64,000 bases of DNA from Cycas panzhihuaensis (lineage: Eukaryota; Cycadophyta). A program made the position numbers and the translations under genes. The stretch spans positions 2,914,001-2,978,000 of the forward strand of contig CM041465.1 in the NCBI GenBank assembly GCA_023213395.1, in the 5' to 3' direction. Numbering within the stretch: the first letter of the stretch is position 1; the number at the start of each line of letters is the position of its first letter. Below, piece by piece: positions 32,761 to 47,439 of the stretch. The notes beneath the pieces are model-generated. The model worked only from the letters and a program-made list of their open reading frames with translations. It was not told the DNA's origin and did no database searches.

Positions 32761-34743
32761 AATATTATGTCCTTTGAGCTTCATAATTCTAATATATATG
32801 GCAAATACTAAGGTAAAATTATCCTAAAGTAGATATTCATTCCTAATATAATATTTGGAGATGATCATTTACCATAAGTTATTATCTTACAATTATGTGT
32901 ATGCTTCATTCTTTATTCATTTATTATTTATATATTTAATTATCTCATGTTAATTTCACATTATGTTATAATATCTAACATTATATTCCAACTTATGGTA
33001 ACATAGGAAATCTATTTTCCTAACATCACTTGTGCGTATTCACCCATAAAACTCACTTTAAATCTCAATAATCTACTATTTTCTTTTATGGGTTGGCTTT
33101 AGATCCATAGATACATGCATTGAATCCCATGATCTAGTAAAGGTTTCCTTTGAAACTCATCTTTCTTTTCTAAAAAAATTGATAGAGCATCATTATCATA
33201 TGCCCACATCCTTTGAGCCTTATAAATTCATTGAAAACTCATATTTTACATCAAAAGTTTGCACTCTACATGTAGATCTTATCAGCTACTACAGTTTATA
33301 TCTCATTTGGATGATATCTATTTTGATATTTTTCCCCTAATAATAATATTTACTTGGTTAATCTCTTCTACATCATGTGTTTATGTGGTTAATATAGTTC
33401 ACAACTAGTGAAATAGAGTATTAGTATAAAAATTATTTTACATTTTTACTAAGTTCAACATCACATAAAATCATATTACAAACTATTTAATGTCCATCCC
33501 TTAACTCTAACACTTGGTTTTATGTATTCTCCATTTGACCATAGCCCAGATGAAAGGTAGGCCCCTGTCATTTCATAACTTATTTTTTTATTTTTAAGGC
33601 CTGTTGACATATTTTCACTTATTGCACTCATAGATGGTGATGATTTTCTATATTGTCTTATCCATCAAAATCTTCCATTTATCCCCCATTGAATGAGTGG
33701 CTACATGACCATCTTTCAACATCAAACATAGTAGAATTTAAGCATTGAACATAGCATATTAAGTTTTTAGAGTTAGTTTTAATCTTAAGATACTTTTTTA
33801 ACTCAACTCTATTTCATGCATGCATTAAAATCTCTTATACCAAACCTCATATTTGTGTGTCATCTATGGCATAATAATATTCATTCATACATAAATGAAA
33901 TGAGTAGTCACATGACCATATTTCTTTAGCATTTGATGCCTAATTTAATGCTTAAATTTGACATTTAAAAATGTTATTATTTTAACACATTCTTTAACAA
34001 TACCTTTTTACTCTTTTTACTATAATTTTTCCATATGATGTCCATTTTATAAATTGTATGAACTAGAAAATTTCTAATTTATATACTATCATAATGAATA
34101 TACACTTAAAACTTTTTTCCCATCCTTTCAAGGCCTCTTTAATGCATGATTTTTTATTTTTTTTAGCCTTTTTTAATCTTATTTTTATATAATTTTCTCA
34201 AATTTCAACTTGATTTCTCTTCATTTTCTTCTCACAACTATATATTATCATCTAATCATGCATTATATAGTTATAAGATCATGTAAAATCAAAGGAATTC
34301 CTCCAAAGTTTCCTTTTATTATAATGGAGAGTGGTTCTCATCTTAGTATTCCTCTTAAGGAGAATATTTTTATAGAAGATGTTCTCAAATCTACTTGTTC
34401 ATCACATCCTTCTATAGAAGAATGTGATCACTTCTTATTGGATCTCCATGAGTCACCTAGTACCTCTCATAAGTAAATTCCTACATCACTCCTTTACTTA
34501 GTTCTTTATCTTCTACATAAACTGCATCAACTTCTCTATTTATTGGTCAAAATCTTACTCACATTTTGAGTTATAATGCACTTATGTTTAAATTCTTGGG
34601 TTCCCCAAGATTATATGACATTTTCTTCTATTAGATTAGTTACACTCCTATGTTATAAGTGCTAGTAACATTTTCATAATCTAGTCTATCTCATAATATT
34701 ATTAGACATACTTCTATTATTTCTTTTATGTAATATACAAATG
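32761..34743. other. AT-rich intergenic stretch
   Basis: No coding region or repeat recognised. The short frame at 34210-34476 has no recognisable motif and an ordinary AT-rich composition. Confidence 0.4.
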
Positions 34744-35179
34744 TATTGATTCATAACTTACATTTGAATTATTAACATCTAAAATTATTAATAGTCTAAA
34801 AGATTTAAATCAAAAGTTTGGTATAATATTGGTGTTGATGCAATAATAATAAAGTGCGTAATCATCACTAAATATTCCTACTTTTCATGTAGGTTCATCT
34901 TCATAGTTAGATTTAGGTCTTACGACTTAATCTTCTACATTACAAGTTGTTGACATTTCTCTAGTTTATATATTGATTCATAACTTACATTTGAATTATT
35001 AACATCTAAAATTATTAATAGTCTAAAAGATTTAAATCAAAAGTTTGATATAATATTGGTGTTGATGCAATAATAATAAAGTACTTAATCATCACTAAAT
35101 ATTCCTACTTTTCATGTAGGTTCATCTTCATAGTTAGATTTAGGTCTTATGACTTAATCTCCTACATTACAAGTTGTTG
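34744..35179 (+). repeat. 227-bp tandem duplication
   Basis: The block 34744-34970 is repeated at 34971-35179 with a period of 227 bases. Only a handful of differences are seen (for example GTGCGTAATC/GTACTTAATC and CTTACGAC/CTTATGAC); the last 18 bases of the unit are missing from copy 2. This is much better preserved than nearby DNA, so it is recent. Confidence 0.85.
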
Positions 35180-36464
35180 TCTCATAAAAACCCTTGGGTG
35201 CATCCTACCCCAAGTGTCTTCTCTTACTTATATAATCTCATAATGTCAATCTCAATAAATTCCATAAATTCAACCATGTATATTAATATTTGTATATAAA
35301 TGCCTCCATGTATACAAATATTAATGCAAATGCCTCCATGTATTTCTCCTCTTTTCTTGAATTCTTTTATATAGAATATTCAACTAAGTGTGTCTAGTGT
35401 TGGTGGTTTCCAATTATTATTTACATTATAAAATCCTTTCCTTAGATTTCCTCCTTATAGGAGCAATCTAATAGCACCTAACACTTTATATCCTACTATG
35501 GGGATGACCACTTAAGGCATTCATAGATCCTATACATATTATATAAACAACATTATTACAATAGATATACAAATGACCCCTTTTCTCCTTGTTATTATTC
35601 CTTTTCCATGGTTTGAAGGAATATAAAGAGGGGGGCCATAAAACCATGTTCATATATATTACTTAGCATTCACTCAATTACAATAACATAACAATCTTCT
35701 TTGCCTTCTCTTCCTACATACCACTTTAGTGCTCTGTGCACTCAAATATAAATTAGATGCCAAGTTACAAAATATTAGAAATAGACAAGAAGAAGAAGAA
35801 GAATCTCCAAGGACCATTGCTCTTACTTAAAGATATATCCCTTTGCCTAAAGGTTATATTAAAAGGTGGTGCTCTTTTCTTAGAATGAAGTCTAATTTTG
35901 ATGATAAATATTGGGTTCTTTATTATATGATGTTCCAAGCTCATTGTTATGCTTAAAATTAATATAAATCTAATTTGGAGAAATCCAGTCATAACAATAA
36001 TAAGAAGAAATAATAACAAAGATAAAATAATAAAATAAAGTTAAGAATGCTTTACTTAGTAACAAGTAAACTATTCCACTTGAACAAGAGCTCTCACTCA
36101 ATGATAAAGGGAAAAGAATCAATAGTTTTATTCATCCCTCCACATCTTCCTAAGAAATGAATCCTTTATTTTGAAAAGAGATGATGCTTTTCAAAGAATA
36201 TTTTCCATACTACACTACTATAAGAAAGCGGATAATTATTTGAATTTCCCACTCTTGTTCCACTTCTTAATGAGGATAAACTATGACACCCACTTTGCAA
36301 TGGGGATAAACTAGGACACACTCTTTGTAATGAGGTAAATTATAGCACTAAAATTCTAACTACTATTTTAAGTCACATATAGTCCCATAAGAGTATAAAC
36401 TATTACTTATATTAGGATATTTAGTTTCATGAATACTGAAGTAATATTTAGTTAGTGAGTCAAG
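35180..36464. other. AT-rich intergenic stretch
   Basis: No gene recognised. It contains a small direct repeat (AAATGCCTCCATGTAT at about 35299 and 35328). The reverse frame 35765-36019 is low in complexity and has no known domain. Confidence 0.4.
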
Positions 36465-36872
36465 TAGTTATTAGTTAACATGAATGGTTTCTCACATATA
36501 TAATGAGACTATTTGATGTATCAACATAACATAATTGGTTGATACATGAGGTGATGAAATTATAAATATATACATACATCATTTAAGTATTTTAAGATGA
36601 GATTTGAGAGAGAGAAAATCTCCACCCTTCTCCCATGGTTTTTTCCATATTATATTTTCCATATATAAATCTAGTATCTAATGTATTATCTTTGTCTTAT
36701 AATATATATGTATGTATGTATGTATGTATATATCTTTATTATTATACTTGATATTTATCATAACATCTTATGAATATTTATATTTCATTATTAGTCAGTA
36801 TAATTTTATATTGATGAATGCTTCACATATTTGTCTACTTCAATATATTATCATGTGTAATAAATTTTAATA
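36465..36872 (+). repeat. 5' LTR of H
   Basis: Pairs with 44763-45167; shared blocks include GATGAGATTTGAGAGAGAGAA and TTCTCCCATGG. It begins TAGTTATTAG (TG changed to TA) and ends AATTTTAATA. It contains a (GTAT)n run at 36710-36732. The initiator-Met-like primer site TGGTATTAGATTC is at 36873-36885. Confidence 0.75.
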
Positions 36873-36929
36873 TGGTATTAGATTCAAGGTGAAGTATGTG
36901 AAGATTAAAGCCTAGGTAAATGTTACAAT

Positions 36930-38060
36930 CCTAGAGCATAGGTGAAGGGAGGTCTAGGTGATACATCGAATAGATTATCATCTATATAACCATACAACTT
37001 TATCTCCTCTTCTCAATAGTATTTGAAACTAAGATTAATTATCCCCCTTAGGTATTTCATAATCTACTTCATTGCAACCCAACGAGGCTCCTAAGGATTT
37101 TGCATGTAGTAGGAAACCAATCCAACAGCATAGGTGATATCTAGTCTAGTATGATTCAAGTAAATTAGACTCCTTACTAAGTGGTGATACTTCATTCCAT
37201 CTATAGAGGGTTTGTCCATATCCTTTTGCAATCTTGCACCCTTAACACGTGATATTATAACAAATTTGTAATTTTACATCCCAAACATCTCTAGTAGGTT
37301 ATTCATATATTGTGATTACAACAACACAATTGTATTATCGATATGCCTAATCTAAATACCTAAGAAATGGTGAAGTCTCCTAAGGTCTATCATGTCAAAA
37401 GAAGCTACCTAATTAGACTTGACTTCTATAATAGTCTTGCCATAGTTACTATCGATGATTAAATCTTTCATATAAACCAACAAGCAATTATTGAAGCCCC
37501 TCTCCTTTTCACATATAAATTTAGATTAAGTTCAAAAATTTTAAAACCTTTAGCTATTAACTTGGTATCTATCTTCTCATACTAAGCATGGAGTGATTGT
37601 CTTAGGCCATAGATTGATTTCTTTAACTAGCATACAAGATGCTCCTGGCCTTCCTTACTAAATCCTAGAGGTTGTGATGTATATATCTCCTTCTTTAGAT
37701 CTCCATTAAGAAATATAGACTTGACGTCCATCTAGTATAACTCCCAACTATAAGTAGTTGCTAAAGAAATGATCAACTAGACCATTGTCATCTTGGAGAC
37801 TGGTGAAAACCGCTCATTATAGTCAATTCCTTCTTTCTATTTGAACCATTGAGCAACAAGCCTAGCCTTAAATATATCCACCTCTCCATCAAAATAGAAC
37901 TTTGTCTTATAGACCTACTTGTATCCAACAAGGTTCTTCATCAAAAGGAGCATAACCAAATCCCATGTATCATTCTTCATTAATGAACCATATTCTTCCT
38001 CCATCAAAGCTCTCCATCGTGTATCTCCTTTTACCTATTTAAATGAATCAAGATCACTGG
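36930..38060 (-). pseudogene. copia RT (G)
   Basis: The minus strand gives, from 38060 leftwards, the RT lead, then the block containing LDVKSIFLNGDLKKEI (about 37690-37740), then RSLIYLNHTRLDITYAVGLV and SYYMQNP (37090-37200). It breaks off at about 36960, next to the H primer site. RNase H is absent, so G is truncated at its 3' end. Many TAG/TAA stops interrupt it. Confidence 0.7.
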
Positions 38061-39690
38061 AGTTGTTGGTACCTAGTAACAGAGTTTGACTAGTATGTTG
38101 ACTCCTTATTTTTCTTTTATTAATAAGGGTATACATCATCATATTAGAATCTTCAATAGTATTCCTTGCTTATAATGGTATAGAAGGACTCGTTACTGGA
38201 GGTACTTCTTCTTTTGGTAGCTTCTCACTATTACTTGACCCACTCAGTCTTGCTTTCTCATATATTCCAATGACTAGTTCATCGTCCTCTTCGCCTGATG
38301 AATCTAGGAATGGGAGTAACATGGAGTAAAAAGGTTCTTCTAATGATTTTAGCATGATACATGAATGAGTCATCAAATTTTACATCCTAACTAACTACAA
38401 TCTTTCTCCTATGTGGATCCCATAGTCTATAAGTTTTATTATGATCATAATACCCATGAATATACACTTTAAACTCTTTTAATTCAACTTCTTATTAATA
38501 TTATCTAGGATGTGGGCATATCCAATACACCCAAAAGCTCTCAAATAGCTAATGACAAGCTTTTAACTAGTCTATTTTTCTTCGATGGTTATGCTATGAA
38601 CTACTTGAGTGGGCACTTGGTTCATAATATACATAGTAGTTGCTACAACCTCTACCCAAAATATTGATGGCAAGTTTTTAGTATATACCATGTATCTTGT
38701 TATCTCTATCATAGTACATTTCTTTCTTTCAACAACTTCATTCTATTGTGGAGTATATAGGACCATAAATTCCTACTTAATACCATGATCATGATGGAAC
38801 TAGTTAAACATATAATTGTCATATTCCTTGCTATTATCACTTCTTAATAACTTAATTTTCTTATCACTTTCATTCTCCACCATCGCTTTTCAGTCACAAA
38901 AGTAATCAAACATATTTGACTTGTTCTTGAGAAAGTATATCTAGGCCTTCCTAGTGTAATCATCTATAAACACAAGGGTGTAATGAGCTCATTATATTGA
39001 AGGGTTTGGGAGTGGTCCTATTATATCTAAATGAATAAGCTCCAACTTCTCCTTGGCTCTCTAGGCATTATCCTTAGCAAAAGGGTAGTGATGATGCTTG
39101 TCATATATGCACCTTTTACATATACCATCTGAGCAGGAAACTAATGGAAATCCTTTTAATATCTTCAACCTCTTCAATAGTATGATGCTTCTATAGTTAA
39201 GGTGTCTTAGGAAATTATGCCAAAGTTTATTTACATCATCAGCACTAGTGATAGATGTGTAAGACTTCTTCTAAGATTAAAACTTCTTATACACCCAAAA
39301 GTTATCTTTAACTTTCCTAATTGTAATGATAGAGAAATTTTTCTTTAGATCCTTAATCAAGCATCTATCATGGTATAACTCCACCTTCATACCTTGTTTG
39401 TAAATCTCCCAGGCTAAAAGAAGGTTCAATTACATCTTGGGTACATAGTATACCTCGGTAAACTTACCATCTATAATAAATACTTCATTGATACCTTCTA
39501 CCAATAATATGTGAGCATGTCTAAGGATAATTTTAGCATCACTATAATTTTTGTTCATCATATCAAAGTTGTGCTTCTGGTAAGAGCTATGCTTCTATGC
39601 TCTAGAGTTAAGAATCCAATAATCTCTCTAATCTAACTCAGCTAATAAGATTTTCATTCAGATGTATTTTGAAATAATGCTCTTTCCTTT
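38061..39690 (-). pseudogene. copia protease-integrase region (G)
   Basis: Around 38170-38376 (minus) the linker after integrase is open and rich in Ser and Glu (SSGEEDDELVIGIYEKARL). From 38400 to 39140 the integrase core can be followed, including the H-x-x-x-H and C-x-x-C-like region near 39060-39140. Protease lies at about 39500-39660 but is badly worn. No functional frame remains. Confidence 0.55.
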
Positions 39691-40440
39691 GTCATCTTGG
39701 CTTACTTTACACTTGTCACATCTCTTAAACTAACAATTCTTCTCTTTATGACCATCCTTTTTATAGTAGTTGCATTTTCTATTGAATTTCTTTTTTTCCT
39801 AATAACTTTCTCTAGACTTTTGTGTGACCTTCTCCTCTAGAACCTCTAAGTATACCATGATGTTTTATCTTAGCATCCTCTACTAGAATAAGGTTTCTTA
39901 AGACCATCAAAAGTTTATGCCTCTATCATGTCATCTCTACCGTATATGGTCTGAAAAGTGGCAAAGGCAGTAAGCAGCTCGATATGATTATCGCGAATAA
40001 TAATGCATCATCGATTGAATTCTACTTCAGTTCTTCTAGCTTATTCTTCAAGTTTATAATGTTATTTAGGTAGAAACTTATGTTGTATGCATCTTCCATA
40101 TGTGAATTAAGTAACTCCAACATTAGGACAAGACATCTATTCATCTTCTTTTTCTCAAAAGCATTATACAATTTTGTCCAAATTTCATCTAGTTCTTTAA
40201 GATTATGAACCAAGGCTCCCTAGTCTAGTGCCAGTGATAGTTTCAAGAATCCTATGACCATAAACTTCTTCTCTACAAGTCAAACTCACTCTTCATGATC
40301 TAATGAAATTTCACCCACCTTTGCCTTAATAATACACTAGAGTTAATTCACCATTAATATCAGCTCAATGTTGGCCTTTTAGTGACTAAAATTATTACCA
40401 TTGAAGATAACCTTTAATATTATATACTCCATATTGAGAA
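39690..40440 (-). pseudogene. copia gag (G)
   Basis: Minus strand, starting near 40430 with VIFNGNNFSH, the usual copia gag opening. An open run then covers 40213-40022: LDEIWTKLYNAFEKKKMN, MEDAYNISFYLNNIINLKN and KLEEL. A zinc-knuckle CNYYKKDGHKEKNC lies at about 39715-39770, with the second Cys changed to Tyr. Stops occur between the pieces. Confidence 0.65.
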
Positions 40441-41765
40441 ACAAGCTTCAACATGAGTCAAATATCACCAAATAATTGCCCAATAGACCTTCTAGATAAA
40501 AGAGCACCATTGTGGTCTCCTTTAGCTTAAGCACACATATTGAAGGAGACCAAATCATTGACTATGTATGCTCTAAGTAGCTCACTGATTGTTATCTTCT
40601 CACCATTGACCTCATATATACTGAAAATCAACTATTAAGACACTTAATAATATACTCCAAGAACTAAGAAATTCTTCTCACAATAATAGGACAGAGTCTC
40701 CAAGTTAAAAAACCAAATAATTATCCTTGAATAGCCCTAAAAATAACTTGAGAATGCTTCAAATATCTTAAAATATTTCATAACATGCAAGATATTATAT
40801 CTTAATGGTCTTAAAGGGTCCTTTTATAAAGTAATAATGAAGAAAATATACTAAATGGTATATTCCAAAAGGTTACGACCTTTTAAAACATACATGCCTC
40901 TACTTAATGCACATGTCAAATATCCATAAAAAGCACATGCTAAGTATATTTTAGATATATTTAGGATGTAAACTATATAAAGTGCATCTATTGATATCTA
41001 AAAATGAATTCATAAATCTCTTTATATGTTTGCAGTACCAACATGAAGTGTGCAGGCTAAAACATAGTGCATGGTCATGTTTGAATTTAATAAGAGTATA
41101 TGCACTACTCAACTCATCATAATCCCCTCAAAATGGGCCAGCCATAGTAATACAAGGCTCAAATCTATCTTTAAGATAAGAAACTCACTTACTAAGTAAA
41201 GAAAGATTGCTCATTTAAGTTAACATGCCCAAACAGTGATAACGAACTTCAAATAAATCTCAGCTAATAAGAACTATCTATCCACCTTATACATGGTAGA
41301 GAAAACACTTCTATAGGGTATAATCTTGCCCCATACAATATATATGACTTCTCTTTGAAGTATTGCAAATAATAATATCATATAAGGTATAACTCAGTTC
41401 ATAGGTGGGCTAACTTACAAGTTTTACATATGGCTATCCTCAGTTTTATTTGATCTCCATTAATATGTACTTCTACTGGTTCCAACAATATATTTATTCA
41501 TTAATCTATTTCGAATGACCCCCAATGGGCCACCTCCTTCCATGTTTATAACTTGCACAACTGAGTATTGACTGCAACAAACCCTTATGCTATGTTAATT
41601 AGTGATTTTTACTACTTGAACCACCACTAATCTATTATTCCTGCTTCTATATGTTGTTGGAGTTGATGGACTCTTAAGATGAGTCTTGGGTTTAACAACT
41701 TCACCTAGTAACTAGCAATCTCACTGCTCTGCCCAACTTCCAACCTTAGTTGTGTAGGACCCTAT
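40441..41765. other. leader of copia G, no gene seen
   Basis: AT-rich sequence between the G primer site and gag, with no coding signal on either strand. Confidence 0.4.
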
Positions 41766-41778
41766 GGCTCTAATACTA
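41766..41778 (-). other. primer-binding site of copia G
   Basis: The minus strand reads TAGTATTAGAGCC, a decayed initiator-Met primer site (TGGTATCAGAGCC with two changes). It fixes G's 5' end to the right. Confidence 0.65.
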
Positions 41779-42130
41779 TATTCGAGAATATAAAATCACA
41801 CACACACACACACACACAGACATATATATATATATATATATGTTCCTATCTGTAGAATCTTTAACCATACATAGTAAGCAAATAGATATATACATAGAAT
41901 ATGGATGCATAGTATACAAGATTTATGTGGAAAACCCTTTTAGGTAAAAATCCACCAAAAAAGATCCTTGGCATGACATTGATTATACACCAATTGATAC
42001 TTGATATGTTGAATACACAACGGCCTAAGAGTTTTATATTCTTCCAAGAGGTGTCACCTAACAAGGATTGTAACCCTTTGAATTCTTTGTACCTTTTCAC
42101 TAATCACCATTAGTTAAACCACATGAATAT
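41779..42130 (-). repeat. 5' LTR of copia G (outer limit uncertain)
   Basis: Follows the primer site on the minus strand. It contains a (CA)n run (41797-41818), a (TA)n run (41823-41841) and the inverted motif GTGGAAAACCC...GGTAAAAATCCAC (41928-41954), seen in many plant copia LTRs. The paired 3' LTR is lost with the truncated 3' end, so the right limit cannot be set. Confidence 0.5.
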
Positions 42131-42508
42131 TAACTTAGTGGCTTAGCAAACAACTGCCACGTTAATAGTACTACATGAAAATTTATATGAGTTGATAATG
42201 AATTTACTATTTTTTTGTGAGACTCAAATATAAGAGCAGGGTATAGGTTAGTTCTTTATTGTTTGATAGGTAATAAGACTTTGATAGAGTTGGGAGTAGT
42301 CTAAGATAGGTATGAAGATCAAGGGTTTTATTATAGATCATTGTTTATTGGCATTATATAAGAAATAAAAGGCACTAGTTTCAATTAGTCAATGGGTTGT
42401 TTACTAAATTTGGCATCCTCCATGGCCCCCCATTAGAAGAAATTCATTAAAAATTCACTTTTAAGGCTATTGGATTGATTATAATTATTGAATCATAAAT
42501 TGAGTAAG

Positions 42509-44049
<1,541 letters not shown>

Positions 44050-44400
44050 ATATATAACAAGAGGCATAGAAATATATTATTATCTATTACCTTATTGTAA
44101 CTAGCTTGGTAGGCTAGGTGGTACACCTTATTTCCAGAGTTAGTTGGTTAAAGAATACGATTGATGAGATATGTTGTCACTAACATTTTAAAGGTATATG
44201 TTAAATCATTGATGGAGGTATCACATACATGTTTTATAAGAAAAAGGTAAGAAGCATTCACAAGTTACTATTGTATAGCATATTTTTCTAACAATAATAT
44301 ATTGAGTTTTATTTTATGAAGTTGATAAACCATATATAAGAAACATATTCTAGATAACTAGAAATTATAATGGTTAATTACCCATACATTTTGGTAGATG
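44050..44400 (+). pseudogene. possible copia RNase H end of H
   Basis: One plus frame gives an EAxKY start, then VSWLKNTIDEICC and, in other frames, SLMEVSHTCFIRKR. The spacing fits the copia RNase H blocks (EAEY ... DN ... HIEVRYHFIR). It ends about 360 bases before the 3' LTR, where such a domain would be expected. Similarity is weak. Confidence 0.3.
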
Positions 44401-44762
44401 GTTGTTGTTTTATTTAGACATCAATAAATTCATTGATTAATGATTTAATGGGTTTATTTTTATATCTTGTAGGTTGCGGATATGAAGTTAATAAGGAGAT
44501 AAACTTCATATATCATGACAAGCTAAGAGTCATAAGTAATGATTATTTGTTTAATTGATGGATGGATTTATAAGTGGTAAGCTATGGCATGATAAGTTTT
44601 ACTTGTAGAAGACAAGAATAATGAGGACTAGTTTAACAAATTGATTTATAGGTAATATAGGTTAAAAAAAAAACGAGTATGTGATCGAGCATGAAGATAC
44701 AAGACAAATATATAAATAAGAAGATATTTAAAAATTCATATAAATTAAACACTAAGAAGGAG

Positions 44763-45167
44763 TGGTCATTAGTCAATGTGAAAGGTTTCTCACATATGTA
44801 ATATATTTGCTTGATGTATTGGCATGACATGATTAGTTAATACATAAGCTGATTAACTTATAAATATGTATACACATCATTTGAATATTTTAAGATGAGA
44901 TTTGAGAGAGAGAAAATCTCTATCCTTCTCCCATGGTTTTTCCTATCTTGGATTTTCCATGTATTAATATGGTATCTTATGTATTATCTTTTTCTTATGT
45001 TTTTTATGTTATATTGATGTGTACATATCTTCATTATTATACTCAATGTTTATAATAACACCTCATAAATACTTATATTTTATTATTATTTATTATAATT
45101 TCATATTGATGAATGATTTACATATCTATTGACTTTAATATATTATCTTGTGTAATAAATTTTAACA
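44763..45167 (+). repeat. 3' LTR of H
   Basis: Starts TGGTCATTAGTC after the purine tract AAGAAGGAG and ends TTTTAACA. It is followed by TGATATTAG, which itself resembles the primer site found after the 5' LTR. Confidence 0.7.
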
Positions 45168-45651
45168 TGATATTAGGGATTTTGTATAAGCCATATTAAA
45201 AATTTAATAACTAGCTCACTTTATATACCTATGTGATATCTTATAATCCTTTTAGTATAGGATTTATTAGACTACTTAGTCATACCTTAGTATACACTTC
45301 ACATATTCACATATGTTAGTACCCTTAACCTAAATTAGGAATTAATATCTAATTAATACTCTAAATTTTCTCATAATTTAATCTAATAAGATATCACTCT
45401 GATCACATTGGGTTTTATGTTCTATTAAATGCTCACATAGTTAGGTAGATATCTTATCATTGACTAATTTCTCCTTTCTCACACTCAAAGGCAACTCTCA
45501 TATTATGAGTCCTTTATATTAGACTAGGTAAGATGAGATCATCATCCTATGTATGGATTTAGTGTTAGACTACTTTTTCCATGAGTCTTACATAGCCATT
45601 CACTAAATCATAGATTTAGATCATAAAAAGGTAATATATTGCACAAGATTT

Positions 45652-45709
<58 letters not shown>

Positions 45710-47430
45710 TCTTATATACTCTTAACAAGATGATATATTTATTGGTGATTTGTTTATGAATTTTACTTAGTCATTTATTGAACTATCAACCTTTGTCTAA
45801 TCATATCATCAATACATCTATGAGTTTAATAGTAATTGATTTCATTAGTCTCATACCATCATTCATTAAATCATACACCTACTTGATTACATATACATAA
45901 TCTTGACCCATGGATTCAATGGTGGTTAATTCACACTAACTTTACATTATCATTTACTAGATCATAAGCTTAATTGATTCATATAAAAGCAATGTCATAG
46001 CTAGATATAGTGAGATACTAAAATCATAATTTTTAGATATCATGCCCTAGGTTGATTCATATTAAGAAATAGAGATTTTGCATTACTAAATTACTTTCCT
46101 TGTTAACTAATTCATGCACTCTCCCATATCTATTATATTATTCTTTTCAATACAAGTCTTTAACTACTAATCCTCTTTTATAGCACTATTCACTTACATA
46201 TAGGGGAAAACTAAAGAAATCCTAGTCTTTCTATACTGGCTTAGATTACTTAAAATTATATAAATAATGTTTTGTTAGTTTAGATTTTTTTATACCTTTG
46301 TCACTCTCACATAGTCTCCAAAATAGTAAAATATTTTAGCACTCATACATAAAATCAAACATTATGGATTCAACATATAATATATCAAACTTATACAAAA
46401 CTTACTAAAATATAGATAGAATTCTAATAGTATTATATGTATAGATGTAAGATACAATGTTGACAATGTTTTCTCTTTATTGTGTAAGCTTCATTACCAA
46501 GGAAACAAAACTTTCCCTAATTTTAGGCCCTTACCCTTAATTTAGGAGCATTAGGTATGATTTCACTCTTAATAGTGAGATATATATTAGACCATATTCT
46601 ATTGCTTATCATTTATTTAATTCTATATTTAACTTCTTATATTTACTTATTATTTTGCCTGATATTACATGTAATTAAGATTTTATCTAATTTATTTTTT
46701 TTGCACACTATACTTCTTGCCTATGATGATATATGATTTATTATCTATAACACCCCTTTATTATGGAGATATAACTTTGTAGGTCATCACTTCAATTATT
46801 GTGGTTCATATGATGTAGTTTATCTATTACAAATTCTCTCTTAATTACTATTATTATGTACACTTTGCTATCTCTTTGCTCTATGTTATCCCCATTCAGT
46901 AGACATGAATCACATGGCCATGGGTCAAAAATAAATACTATGCAAGGAAATGTCACTTTATAATTTTGCCTTCTCCCAGTAGTTCAATCTCATACAACTT
47001 AAAGTTAACTTTATAATATCCCTAAAATTTAGTGCAATTAATGCCTATTGGTCTAAAATACCAACTTCATAATATGTTTTTATATTTTTTTTCTTTCTTC
47101 ATCTTTATTTTCACTATAAACACCCTCATTACCTCGACATTTAAGATGTATACTCTAGTTGATTATAGCCTCATATTATCACCATTATTGATATTTTAAA
47201 GGCAAATGTAACATACGAATAATTAAGCAAGAAGACAAACAAATAATCTAATAATGAGATGGCATTGATGAACATTGATGTCAATTATCCCAAGGGAAAT
47301 ATAGGTGGGACTATGAGGGTGCTGGCACATACCTCAAGGTTAACTATTAAGCATGTGCTACCTCTGTTAAAATATAGTTAATATATAATCGTATGAAATA
47401 CTTAGGTATTGCCTTAAGATGAGTATTATC
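45168..47430. other. AT-rich stretch with compound microsatellite
   Basis: No gene recognised. A (TA)n-(GA)n run lies at 45651-45708 (about 11 TA and 18 GA units). The left part may be 3' sequence of copia F; no LTR partner was found. Confidence 0.45.
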
Positions 47431-47439
47431 CCAATAATT

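Noticed and set aside
34744-35179. CRISPR-like or satellite array
   Set aside because: Only two copies, adjacent, without spacers; plant nuclear context.
35765-36019. 84-codon reverse frame, hydrophobic
   Set aside because: AT-rich Ile/Leu/Phe composition, no domain, no context.
41925-42113. 62-codon plus frame
   Set aside because: Falls in the LTR of copia G and covers the GTGGAAAACCC inverted motif; no protein similarity recognised.
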